Assembly: GCF_002286985.1 (NCBI RefSeq)
Contig: NZ_NSKC01000004.1
Coordinates: forward strand, 248,001-312,000
Length of the DNA: 64,000 bases
Direction of reading: 5' to 3'
DNA from: Halorubrum salipaludis
GTDB lineage: Archaea; Halobacteriota; Halobacteria; Halobacteriales; Haloferacaceae
Positions within the stretch are counted from its first letter, which is position 1. Each line of letters starts with the position of its first letter. This document shows positions 9,006 through 16,699 of the stretch, piece by piece. Both the position numbers and the translations under genes were made by a program. A model generated the notes under the pieces. The model saw only the letters and a program-made list of their open reading frames with translations. It did no database searches and was not told the origin of the DNA.

Positions 9006-10187
9006 TCAGGCCGTGAACAGCTCGCGGGGGAACTCGGCGAGCGTCTCCGCGCCGGTGGACGTGACGCGGAACGTCTCGCTGATCTCCATGCCGATCTCGT
9101 CGGTCCAGATGCCGGGGATCATGTGGAACGTCATGTCCTCCTCGAGGACGGTCTCGTCGCCCGGGCGGATGCTCGCGGTGTGCTCGCCCCAGTCCGGCGG
9201 GTAGCCGAGCCCCATCGAGTAGCCGATGCGGTCCTCCTTCTCGAGCCCGTACTGCTCGATGGTGGTCCGCCACGCCTTCTCGACGGTCTCGCATTTCACG
9301 CCGGGCGCCGCGGCGTCGAGTGCCGCCTCCAACCCCTCGACGACGATGTCGGCGGTCTCCTGCAGTTCGGCCGGCGGGTCGCCCACGAAGGTGGTCCGGG
9401 CCAGCGGCGAGTGGTAGCGGTGCCGGCAGCCGGAGAGCTCGATGATCACCGGGTCGCCGTCCTCGAACTCCCGATCCGTCCACGTGAGGTGGGGGGTGCC
9501 GGTGTGGTCGCCCGACGGCATCAGGGGGACGATAGCCGGGTAGTCGCCGCCGAACTCGTCAGTCCCGTCGATCAGCTGCTGGTAGATGGCGCCGGCGACC
9601 TCGTACTCCGGAACGCCCTCGCCGACGGCGTCGAGGCCGGCCTGCATCGCGTTCTCGGAGATGCGCGCGGCCTGCCGCATGTACTCCAGCTCCTGGTCCG
9701 ACTTCTTGATCCGGAGCCAGCCGACGAGCAGGGTCGCGTCCTCGAACTCGGCGTCCGGGAGGTTCCCCTGCAGGCGCGTGTACGACTTCGCGGTGAAGTA
9801 GGCGGCGTCCATCTCCAGCCCGATGCGCCCGTCCGCGACGCCCAGCTCGTCGAGGACGCCCGCGACGTAGTCCATCGGGTGGAGGTCGTGCGGCGAGTGG
9901 ACGTGGTCGTCGCTGTACGCGCGGATGCTGTCGTCGGAGAGGTGCGTCGTCGCCCGCGCGCCGTCGCCGTCCATGTCGCGCCCGATCCACACCGGCTCGT
10001 CGCGGTCGGGCGTGACCACGACCGCCTGGTGGACGTAGAAGGACCAGCCGTCGTAGCCGGTCAGGTAGTTCATGTTCGCCGGGTCGGCGACCACGATCGC
10101 GTCGAGGTCGCGCTCGCGCAGCCGCTCCCGCGTCCGGGCCACCCGGCGCTCGTACTCGGACTCGTCGAAGATGTGTTCCCGTGGCAT
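9006..10187 (-). CDS. doeA: Ectoine hydrolase-like M24/creatinase-fold enzyme (DoeA/EutD type)
   Basis: A 393-residue creatinase/aminopeptidase-P fold protein. Segments such as LTGYDGWSFYVHQ, FGGDYPAIVPLMPSG, HLTWTD and YPPDWGEHTAS match what I recall of the bacterial ectoine hydrolases DoeA/EutD, which open ectoine to N-acetyl-diaminobutyrate. The M24 metal ligands are mostly gone: IELSG and SPLAR replace the two aspartate motifs, GYSMG replaces the histidine motif and FHMIPG lacks the glutamate; only E368 of GMEISE remains. That points to metal-independent ring hydrolysis rather than Xaa-Pro peptidase activity. The gene diverges from the aldehyde oxidoreductase over a shared promoter. Homology is judged by eye and memory. 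Confidence 0.8.
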   Translation of the reverse strand: MPREHIFDESEYERRVARTRERLRERDLDAIVVADPANMNYLTGYDGWSFYVHQAVVVTPDRDEPVWIGRDMDGDGARATTHLSDDSIRAYSDDHVHSPHDLHPMDYVAGVLDELGVADGRIGLEMDAAYFTAKSYTRLQGNLPDAEFEDATLLVGWLRIKKSDQELEYMRQAARISENAMQAGLDAVGEGVPEYEVAGAIYQQLIDGTDEFGGDYPAIVPLMPSGDHTGTPHLTWTDREFEDGDPVIIELSGCRHRYHSPLARTTFVGDPPAELQETADIVVEGLEAALDAAAPGVKCETVEKAWRTTIEQYGLEKEDRIGYSMGLGYPPDWGEHTASIRPGDETVLEEDMTFHMIPGIWTDEIGMEISETFRVTSTGAETLAEFPRELFTA

Positions 10188-10223
10188 GACAACAGGTGTC
10201 TACGAAGGCGATTATCCAGCAGC

Positions 10224-10266
10224 AGTATAAATTTATCGTGTATATTGAAAACACATACTGTGTACA
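10224..10266. promoter_or_regulatory. Bidirectional promoter/operator between doeA-like gene and AOR
   Basis: The 130-bp divergent gap contains a nearly symmetric TATA element, TATAAATTTATC (10226-10237), usable in both directions. Beside it are GTGTATATTG (from about 10239) and the inverted repeat ACACA-TAC-TGTGT (10251-10263), followed by ACAG. Read on the minus strand these give TACACAGTATGTGT and TACACGATAAA, the half-site seen at the other cluster promoters. Joint control of both genes is inferred. Confidence 0.55.
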
Positions 10267-10317
10267 GTTTGGCCTCTTCGGCCGGGATTTTTGTACCGCC
10301 CCCGCGGACACTCGCAC

Positions 10318-11985
10318 ATGCTACACAGTACCGGACCGTTGCTGTCGATCGACGTGGGCGAGCGGACGACGACGGAAACCGACATCACGGAGGTTCAGGA
10401 GCGGTATATCGGCGGGCGCGGCGTGGCGACCCGGCTCGCCCACGAGCGGATCCCGTTCGACGCGGACCCGCTCGGTCCCGAGAACCGGGCGGTGTTCACC
10501 ACCGGACCGATGCAGGCCTCCCAGATGAGCTTCACGGGCCGGACGAACTGCACCGCGGTGTCGCCGCTGACGGACGGGCTCCTCTCGTCGAACGCGGGCG
10601 GGTTCGTCTCCCGGCACCTCGCGGCGACGGGGTACGGGGCGGTGGAGCTGGCCGGCGCGAGCGACGAGCTGGTGGTCGTCCACGTGCGCGACGACGGCGT
10701 CGAGTTCGAGGCCGTGCCGGAGCTCGCCGGCGCGACCGTCTCGGAGACGACCGGCTACCTGGAGGCCGAACGCGACATCTCCAGCGACCGGACGGCCGTG
10801 ATCGGCCCGGCGGGCGAGAACGAGGTCCGGTTCGCGTCGGTGATGACGACCGAGGAGCGCGCGTTCGGCCGCGGGGGGCTGGGCGCGGTCCTCGGCTCGA
10901 AGAACGTCAAGGCCGTCACGTTCGGCGGCGACTCGGCGCCCGAGATCGAGATCCCGGCGACCGCGGGCGAGATCCACCGCGAGGCCGCCACCGAGGACCA
11001 CATCATGAAAGAGCAGGGGACGGTGGCCGTGATGGACCTGGCCAACGAGATGGACGGGCTCCCGTCGTACTACTTCTCCGAGCGCTCCTTCGCGGGCGTC
11101 GATGGGATCAACGGCGACGCCGTCGCGGAGAAGAAGTACAAGAAGGGGACCTGTTCGGCCTGCGCGTTCGCCTGCAAGCTCCCGACCCGCGACGAGACCC
11201 GCGGCGTCGAGACCGAGGGGCCGGAGTTCGAGGTGGCGATGGCGTTCGGTTCGAACTCGGGGATCGACGACATCGTCGACGTGATGGAGTCGAACCGGCT
11301 GTGCGACGAGTACGGGCTCGACGCCATCTCCGCGGGCAACACGATCGCCGCGTACCTCGCCGCTGAAGGCGAGTTCGGCAACCGCGAGCTCGTCTGGGAC
11401 CTCGTCGAGAAGACCGCCCACCGCGACGGCGTGGGCGATCAGCTCGCGGAGGGGATCGGCCGGATCCACGACGATCTCGGCGTCGGCAACTGGTCGGTGA
11501 AGAACATGGACTTCGCGGCCCACGAGGGGCGGCTGCTCCACGGGCAGGCGCTCTCGTACGCGGTCGCGAACCGCGGCGCCGACCACATGTACGCGACGTT
11601 CTACTCGGTCGAGTACCCGCTCGTCGAGGAGGACGAGGCGATGGAGCCCGCAGGGTTCGAGGGGAAGGCCGAGCGGCTCGTGCAGCGCGAGAACCTGATG
11701 GCGCTCAACGACAGCGGCGTCGTCTGTAAGTTCTCGCGGGACTTCATGACCCCCGAGCGCTACGAGCTGCTCTTCGACGCCGACTTCGAGGAGCTGCTCG
11801 CGGCGGGCGCGCGGACCGTGACCTTGGAGCGCCACTTCAACAACCGGCGCGGGATCGACGGCGACGACGATCGGCTCCCGTACGAAGAGGAGCTCCCCGG
11901 ACTCGACGACGCCATCAACTCGTACTACGAACTCCGCGGGTGGAACGACGACGGGACGGTGCCCGACGCGGCGCTGCCGGCGTAG
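10318..11985 (+). CDS. Aldehyde ferredoxin oxidoreductase (tungsten/molybdopterin family)
   Basis: A 555-residue AOR-family enzyme. The N-terminal pterin-binding region contains GGRGVATRLAHERI and GRGGLGAVLGSKNVKA. Three [4Fe-4S] cysteines are in CSACAFAC (C279, C282, C286), with a likely fourth in VVCKFSRDF. Family members oxidise aldehydes to acids and pass electrons to ferredoxin. I take the ATG at 10318; an upstream TTG would add nine unsupported residues. It diverges from the ectoine-hydrolase gene over a shared operator, so aspartate semialdehyde, the aldehyde of ectoine breakdown, is an attractive substrate in place of the NAD-dependent DoeC. The substrate is inferred, not shown. Confidence 0.85.
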   Translation: MLHSTGPLLSIDVGERTTTETDITEVQERYIGGRGVATRLAHERIPFDADPLGPENRAVFTTGPMQASQMSFTGRTNCTAVSPLTDGLLSSNAGGFVSRHLAATGYGAVELAGASDELVVVHVRDDGVEFEAVPELAGATVSETTGYLEAERDISSDRTAVIGPAGENEVRFASVMTTEERAFGRGGLGAVLGSKNVKAVTFGGDSAPEIEIPATAGEIHREAATEDHIMKEQGTVAVMDLANEMDGLPSYYFSERSFAGVDGINGDAVAEKKYKKGTCSACAFACKLPTRDETRGVETEGPEFEVAMAFGSNSGIDDIVDVMESNRLCDEYGLDAISAGNTIAAYLAAEGEFGNRELVWDLVEKTAHRDGVGDQLAEGIGRIHDDLGVGNWSVKNMDFAAHEGRLLHGQALSYAVANRGADHMYATFYSVEYPLVEEDEAMEPAGFEGKAERLVQRENLMALNDSGVVCKFSRDFMTPERYELLFDADFEELLAAGARTVTLERHFNNRRGIDGDDDRLPYEEELPGLDDAINSYYELRGWNDDGTVPDAALPA

Positions 11986-12160
11986 GGACCGTCCGCGCTG
12001 CCCGACTACGGCACACCGGATCCCGTTGCGTCCTCGTCGGCCTCGCCTCCGACGGAGCGTGTGCGGTGAGACGGAGGAGAGAGTACCGAATCGTCTCCGC
12101 CGTCGACGGTGTGAGATGAGGCGCAATTGTTATTTCAATCATGGTAATACAGTATCAATA

Positions 12161-12754
12161 ATGGATGCGCCGGGAGACGAACGCGCGGTTACGCCGGCCG
12201 TCGGAGTCGTGCTAATTGTCGCGATTACTGTTGTTCTCGCGGGAGTAATCGGTGTGTTCGCGTTTGGGATCGTCGACGATCTCGGAGAGAGGCCCACCTT
12301 TGCTGCGCTCGACTTGACATTTGAGGAGGAACCCGCTTCGGCACCAGATTACGACGAGTTTCGCTGGGACCTCAAACTCACCAACAGAGGAGGCGAGACG
12401 GTGGAGGCTGACGAAATCGTTGTCTACCTCGATCACGGAGACCAGCGGGTTACTGGAACGCTCAACAGATCGCTCAGATCAGGCGAAACGGTCGAGCTCA
12501 CGGTAGTCCATAACAACCAAGACGGCGAGACGATTCCGGATGGTCTCAGCTGTTCAGACGTCAACGTGGCGTGTCGGTTGGCCGGTGATGAGGACAACTA
12601 TCCCGAGGACGACCGGGTCCGACTCCAGATGATACACGAGCCATCGAATTCGATTCTCTACCGAGAAGAGATCGGCATCTCCGGTGAGTACGGGATATTC
12701 AACGGAAACCCGAGTGATATTGACATCACAGATGAAACGCTGACGTTTGCGTAA
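12161..12754 (+). CDS. Type IV pilin-like protein (archaeal pilin N-terminus)
   Basis: A 197-residue protein starting MDAPGDERAVTPAVGVVL. The short charged leader, a cleavage region near RA-VTP and one hydrophobic helix (about residues 12-34) define archaeal type IV pilins processed by PibD. The rest is a beta-rich extracellular domain with two cysteines (SCSDVNVAC). Base composition is clearly more AT-rich than its neighbours, as is common for haloarchaeal pilins under diversifying selection. It interrupts the catabolic cluster and is probably its own unit. A second pilin lies at 16192. Adhesion or surface structure is likely; its partners are not in the window. Confidence 0.85.
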   Translation: MDAPGDERAVTPAVGVVLIVAITVVLAGVIGVFAFGIVDDLGERPTFAALDLTFEEEPASAPDYDEFRWDLKLTNRGGETVEADEIVVYLDHGDQRVTGTLNRSLRSGETVELTVVHNNQDGETIPDGLSCSDVNVACRLAGDEDNYPEDDRVRLQMIHEPSNSILYREEIGISGEYGIFNGNPSDIDITDETLTFA

Positions 12755-12780
12755 CGCGTGTCCGACCCCGTCGCGCGGCC

Positions 12781-14142
12781 CTACTCCGCGGTCGCCGCGA
12801 TCGCGTCCGCGATGATCTCCGTGCCGACCTCCGCCTGCCGCTGCGTCAGTACGAGCGGCGGGAGCAGGCGCACGACGTTGCCGTACTGGCCGGCCGTCCA
12901 GACGAGCACGCCGTGCTCGTAGCAGTACTCTTGGATCGCGTCGACGCGGTCGTCGTCGGGCTCGCCGTCCGCGTCGACGAACTCGGCGCCGACGAAGAGG
13001 CCCTTGCCGCGGACCTGGCCGAGCCCCGGATCGCCCTCGCCCGCGTCGCGGAGGCGGTCGCGGATCCACGCGCCGACCTCCGTCGCGTGGTCGAGCAGGT
13101 CGTGCGACTCGATGTACTCGATCGCGCGCAGGCCGCCGACCATCGCGGGGACGTGCCCCCGGTAGGTGCCCGCGTGGTCGCCCGACCCCCACGTGTCGAG
13201 GTCCTCGTGGTACATCGTCCCGGAGAGCGGCTGGCCGTTGCCGCCGAGCGCCTTCGCGGTCGTCATCACGTCCGGCGTCACGTCGTAGTGCTCGGAGGCC
13301 CACCACTCGCCGGTGCGCCCCATGCCGACCTGGATCTCGTCGAACACCAAGGGGAGGTCGTTCTCGTCGGCGATCTCGCGCAGCCCCGAGAGGAACCCCT
13401 CGGGCGGGACGACGACGCCGCCCTCACCCTGGATGGGCTCGACGAAGATGCCCGCCGGGTCCGTAAGGCCGCCGTACGGCTCCTCGACGATCGCTCTGAC
13501 CTCTTCGAGCGCGCGGTCGACCGACTCCTCGGGGGAGCGGCCTTCGCGGAACGGGTACGGGAAGGGCGCGTGCACCACGTCGGGTAAAAGCGGCGCGTAC
13601 GGCTTCTTGAACTTCTTGTTCGACGTGATGCTCATCGCGCCGGTCGTCGCGCCGTGGTAGGAGTTGCGGAACGCGAGCAGCCCGTTGCCGCCCGTGTTGT
13701 ACTTCGCGAGCTTGATCGACGCCTCGACGGCGTCGCTGCCGGTGGGGCCGCCGAAGACGAAGCGGCTGTTGCCGGCGAGGCTCCCGGGCGCGATCTCGTC
13801 GAGCTTGTCGATGAGGTCGAGGCGCGGCTCCGTCGGGAAGTCCACGGTGTGGGTGAGCTTGTCGATCTGCTCGTGGACGCCCTCGTTGACGTACGGGTTC
13901 GCGTGGCCGACGTTGTACACGCCGATGCCGGCGAAGAAGTCGAGGAACAGGTTGCCGTCCGCGTCCTTCAGGGACGCCCCCTTGCCCTCCTCGAACGCGA
14001 GCGGAATGTCGTTCGGGTACGCGACCGCGCTGCTGTCGATCGCCTCCTGTCTGTCGAGGAGGCGGCGCGAGTTCGGGCCGGGGACTTGGTCGACGCTCGG
14101 CTCCTCCGCGAAGTGCAAGTCGTGGATGGGCGGTCCCGCCAT
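12781..14142 (-). CDS. Class III aminotransferase of the diaminobutyrate-2-oxoglutarate type
   Basis: A 453-residue PLP enzyme. FVFGGPTGSDAVEASIKLAK is close to the segment typical of EctB/DatA-type diaminobutyrate transaminases; VFDEIQVGMGRTG carries the PLP aspartate and TTAKALGG the catalytic lysine. It likely interconverts L-2,4-diaminobutyrate and aspartate semialdehyde using glutamate/2-oxoglutarate; GABA activity is possible. I choose the MAGPPIHDL start at 14142; an in-frame ATG at 14169 would add MWACRIGWA. No ectA or ectC lies in the window, which argues for breakdown rather than ectoine synthesis. It is the second class III aminotransferase of the region. Confidence 0.8.
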   Translation of the reverse strand: MAGPPIHDLHFAEEPSVDQVPGPNSRRLLDRQEAIDSSAVAYPNDIPLAFEEGKGASLKDADGNLFLDFFAGIGVYNVGHANPYVNEGVHEQIDKLTHTVDFPTEPRLDLIDKLDEIAPGSLAGNSRFVFGGPTGSDAVEASIKLAKYNTGGNGLLAFRNSYHGATTGAMSITSNKKFKKPYAPLLPDVVHAPFPYPFREGRSPEESVDRALEEVRAIVEEPYGGLTDPAGIFVEPIQGEGGVVVPPEGFLSGLREIADENDLPLVFDEIQVGMGRTGEWWASEHYDVTPDVMTTAKALGGNGQPLSGTMYHEDLDTWGSGDHAGTYRGHVPAMVGGLRAIEYIESHDLLDHATEVGAWIRDRLRDAGEGDPGLGQVRGKGLFVGAEFVDADGEPDDDRVDAIQEYCYEHGVLVWTAGQYGNVVRLLPPLVLTQRQAEVGTEIIADAIAATAE

Positions 14143-14170
14143 GGCCCAACCGATACGACACGCCCACATA

Positions 14171-14206
14171 TGGTTGGTGCAACCAGCAATCCATGACAGT
14201 GTATAC
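14171..14206 (-). promoter_or_regulatory. Palindrome and half-site before the diaminobutyrate aminotransferase
   Basis: TGGTTG-GTG-CAACCA is a perfect 6-bp inverted repeat with a 3-base centre (14171-14185), 29 bases upstream of the chosen start. Further upstream, GTGTATAC (14199-14206) reads GTATACAC on the gene's strand, close to the TACAC half-site of the other cluster promoters. The first site differs from the shared one and may belong to a second regulator. Confidence 0.4.
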
Positions 14207-14289
14207 GAAATCCGTTTCCGATCGGTCGCGGAGAGGGGCGATCACCGGTCTCGAGACTCCGTTCGGGGCGACCGGTCGGCCCGCGGCGG

Positions 14290-15720
14290 TCAGCGTCCGG
14301 CGTCTTCGTCGACGGCGTCCTTGTCGGCAGGGTCGCCGAGGGCGGCCAGGTTGTCGTTGATGTCGGCCCCGGAACTCTCCCCGGGGAGGATGTCGCCGAG
14401 GGCGCCGCCGAAGGAGGCGACGGTCCAGACGACGCTGATCCGGGCCAGCGCCACGACCGGCTCCTGCCAGTTCCCCACGCGCCCCCACATCGTCATCAGC
14501 GCCGCTGCGGTCAGGAACGAGACCAGCGCGGTCCCGACCAGTCGCCGGGGGATGAACCCGAAGATCGGCCGCGACACCCGCACGTCCTGCGGTCCCGCCC
14601 AGTAGACGAGCGCCAGGATCATCACCAGGACGAAGGCGGTGTTGACGAGGAAGAAGATCGGGACGAGGCCGATCCGGAACGAGAGGAAGAAGTCGGCCAC
14701 GTCGAAGACGCCGTCCTCCACGAGGAACGGGATCGAGAAGAAGATGCTTCCCACGAACGCCTCCGCGATGTCCCGCGAGGTGTACTTCTGGATCCGGTCT
14801 CCGAACGCGTCGTCGATCGTCGCCTGAATCGCCTCCTCTCTGAGCCGGGTCACTTCGCGCTGGTCGGCGGTGTCGTCGACGACCGCCTCGAGGTCGTCGA
14901 ACTCCTCGTGAAGCGCGTCGACGAGTGCGCCGTCGCTCATGCGCTGTACGTCCTCCGGTCGCTCCGCCGTCCCCGCGGCGTCGACGGGATCGGCTTCCCG
15001 CCGCGGATCGCCGCGCCGCGGATCGTCCCCCCGCGGATCGCCCTCCCGGAGAGCCTCCCGCGTCGACGCGCTCGACACGCTCGACGCGGCGACCGGCGCG
15101 GGGTCGCCGTCGGAGAGGATGTCCCCGAGCGCCGCACCGAGCGATCCGACCGTCCAGATGACGTTGATGCGGGCGATCGCCTCGATCGGTGAGCCCCAGC
15201 CGTCCACTCGGCCCCAGACGGTCATCAGGACCGTCGCGACGACGAACGAGACCGTCAGGATCATAAACACGCGCACCGGCACGACGCCGAACAGCGTCCG
15301 CGTCTCCTCTTTGTTCCGACCGGTCCACTCGAGCAGCGCGTAGGTCATGAACACGACGAACAGCGTGTTCGCTATCAGGAACACCGGAACCTCGGCGATC
15401 GTGAACGCGAAGAGGAAGTCGGCGATGTCGAAGATCCCGTCCTCGACGAGGAGCGGCGAGGCGAAGATGACGCTCCCGACGAACGCCTCCGCGGCGTCAC
15501 GCGCGTCGAGGTCCCGCACTCCCGACTCGATCAGTCCCCGATCGTGGGCCTCCGCCAGCAGGTGTTTGATGTCCCACACCTCGTCGTGCGTGTCGGCGTC
15601 GGACGTGCTCTCCATCAGATCGCGGAGGTCCGAAAGGAGGTCCTCGACCGTGGCGGGCGTCGCTCCCTCGTCACCGCCCGCGACGTCGGCGCGGTCGTTC
15701 GAAGCCGGACCGGATCCCAT
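14290..15720 (-). CDS. Integral membrane protein with two tandem DUF2391-like halves
   Basis: A 476-residue membrane protein built from two homologous halves. Residues about 60-205 and 295-460 share the order AEAFVGS, LVEDG(I/V)FD(I/V)ADF, a hydrophobic pair, FG-(V/F)-(V/I)-P, (V)SF, LMT-WGRV, then ALGDIL at the end. Each half has four or so membrane segments. This resembles the DUF2391/TIGR02587 family, whose function is unknown to me; members usually appear to carry one such unit, so this looks like an internal duplication and fusion. The linker is charged and rich in EGDPRGDD-type repeats. It is transcribed alone from a TATA box 30 bases upstream. Confidence 0.75.
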   Translation of the reverse strand: MGSGPASNDRADVAGGDEGATPATVEDLLSDLRDLMESTSDADTHDEVWDIKHLLAEAHDRGLIESGVRDLDARDAAEAFVGSVIFASPLLVEDGIFDIADFLFAFTIAEVPVFLIANTLFVVFMTYALLEWTGRNKEETRTLFGVVPVRVFMILTVSFVVATVLMTVWGRVDGWGSPIEAIARINVIWTVGSLGAALGDILSDGDPAPVAASSVSSASTREALREGDPRGDDPRRGDPRREADPVDAAGTAERPEDVQRMSDGALVDALHEEFDDLEAVVDDTADQREVTRLREEAIQATIDDAFGDRIQKYTSRDIAEAFVGSIFFSIPFLVEDGVFDVADFFLSFRIGLVPIFFLVNTAFVLVMILALVYWAGPQDVRVSRPIFGFIPRRLVGTALVSFLTAAALMTMWGRVGNWQEPVVALARISVVWTVASFGGALGDILPGESSGADINDNLAALGDPADKDAVDEDAGR

Positions 15721-15746
15721 GTCGTGTCCCCGTGGATTCGCCGGGG

Positions 15747-15757
15747 GAATATAAATT
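15747..15757 (-). promoter_or_regulatory. TATA box of the DUF2391-like gene
   Basis: On the minus strand AATTTATATT lies about 28-37 bases before the ATG at 15720, the usual spacing for a haloarchaeal promoter with a leaderless or very short-leader transcript. The remaining gap to the pilin at 16192 holds no convincing gene; ACTAAGTACATAAG near 16055 may contribute to the pilin promoter. Confidence 0.5.
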
Positions 15758-16191
15758 CGTACTCGCTGATCGGGAGCCCGAGATCGGCGGCGACGGCCCC
15801 ATCGGTGTGACGGACCGCGACGGTCGCGGGTCGGCCGGGACCGATGCGTTGCCGACGCGAGTCCGCCCCGCGTTCGGTTTGCTGGCCGCGTACTCGAGGA
15901 CGCGGTGGTGATCGAGGACCTCCTGCCGCGGGTCAGGGGACACCCGATCGCTGTCGGTGCGAGCGAGCGGTCGGGGCGCGGGCCGTGCGGCCATCACGTG
16001 TCAACCGGCTGGATTGAGGGGTCTCGCCTAATTTTCGGCGGTGATATTCCCGCCACTAAGTACATAAGTCTGGTCTCCGTTTGTAGAGGTAACCAGCAAC
16101 CGATCGGAACGTGCTCGGGGTTTCAACGTCGCCTATACCGGCTTGAGAGCCCCTCAGTCGACGTTCCTCGGTGAACCGCTGGGTTCAAACC

Positions 16192-16674
16192 ATGAAACCA
16201 AGCAACATGTTCAACACGGACGACCGTGCCGTGAGCCCCGTGATCGGGGTCATTCTGATGGTCGCGATCACCGTCATACTGGCCGCCGTCATCGGGACGT
16301 TCGTGCTCGGGCTCGGTGACTCGCTCGGAGACAGTCAGCCGACAGCGCAGATCGACGCAGACATTTCTATTGTGGACGACACAACTGCAACACTCTCGGT
16401 CGAGCATAGCGGTGGTGACTCGATTGACACGGATGCTCTGAGAGTGGTTGTTACAGATTCGAATGACAATACAGCAGAGAATACGTCTGTCTTCCCGAGT
16501 CGTTTCTCAGTTGGTGACACTTCCTCTGCAGATTTCACCACAAGTGGGACTGATGCTGAGGAGGTTCGTATCCGGATCATCCACAAGCCCAGTGATTCCA
16601 TCCTTCTTGATCGGACTACCGAAATTGAAGGACTTGGAACCATTGACGGCGATCAGACTCTGACGTTCAGCTAA
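16192..16674 (+). CDS. Type IV pilin (PilA-like)
   Basis: A 160-residue protein starting MKPSNMFNTDDRAVSPVIGV. DDRAVSPVIGVILMVAITV is the classical haloarchaeal pilin motif, with PibD cleavage expected around RA-VSP, followed by a single hydrophobic helix ending in FVLGLGDSLGD. The remainder is a Ser/Thr-rich beta domain. Starts at 16171 (GTG) or 16207 (ATG) are also open; 16192 gives the usual length of charged leader. The coding region is markedly AT-richer than its flanks. It resembles the pilin at 12161 in layout, and both end in a DxTLTF motif, so the two are probably paralogues. Confidence 0.9.
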   Translation: MKPSNMFNTDDRAVSPVIGVILMVAITVILAAVIGTFVLGLGDSLGDSQPTAQIDADISIVDDTTATLSVEHSGGDSIDTDALRVVVTDSNDNTAENTSVFPSRFSVGDTSSADFTTSGTDAEEVRIRIIHKPSDSILLDRTTEIEGLGTIDGDQTLTFS

Positions 16675-16683
16675 TCAGAGTTA

Positions 16684-16699
16684 CCGCCAGCGGCTTTTT
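16684..16699 (+). terminator. Possible T-tract terminator after the pilin gene
   Basis: CCGCCAGCGGC followed by TTTTTATT lies just after the pilin stop. The run of Ts is the kind of signal that ends archaeal transcription; the preceding dyad is too short to form a convincing hairpin. Confidence 0.35.

Noticed and set aside
9006-10187. Xaa-Pro dipeptidase or DMSP lyase (DddP) as identity of the M24 protein
   Set aside because: Both groups keep metal ligands that are missing here, and the surrounding genes fit ectoine breakdown better.
12781-14142. Ectoine biosynthesis (EctB) reading of the diaminobutyrate aminotransferase
   Set aside because: No ectA or ectC gene is present nearby, while transport and hydrolase genes are.
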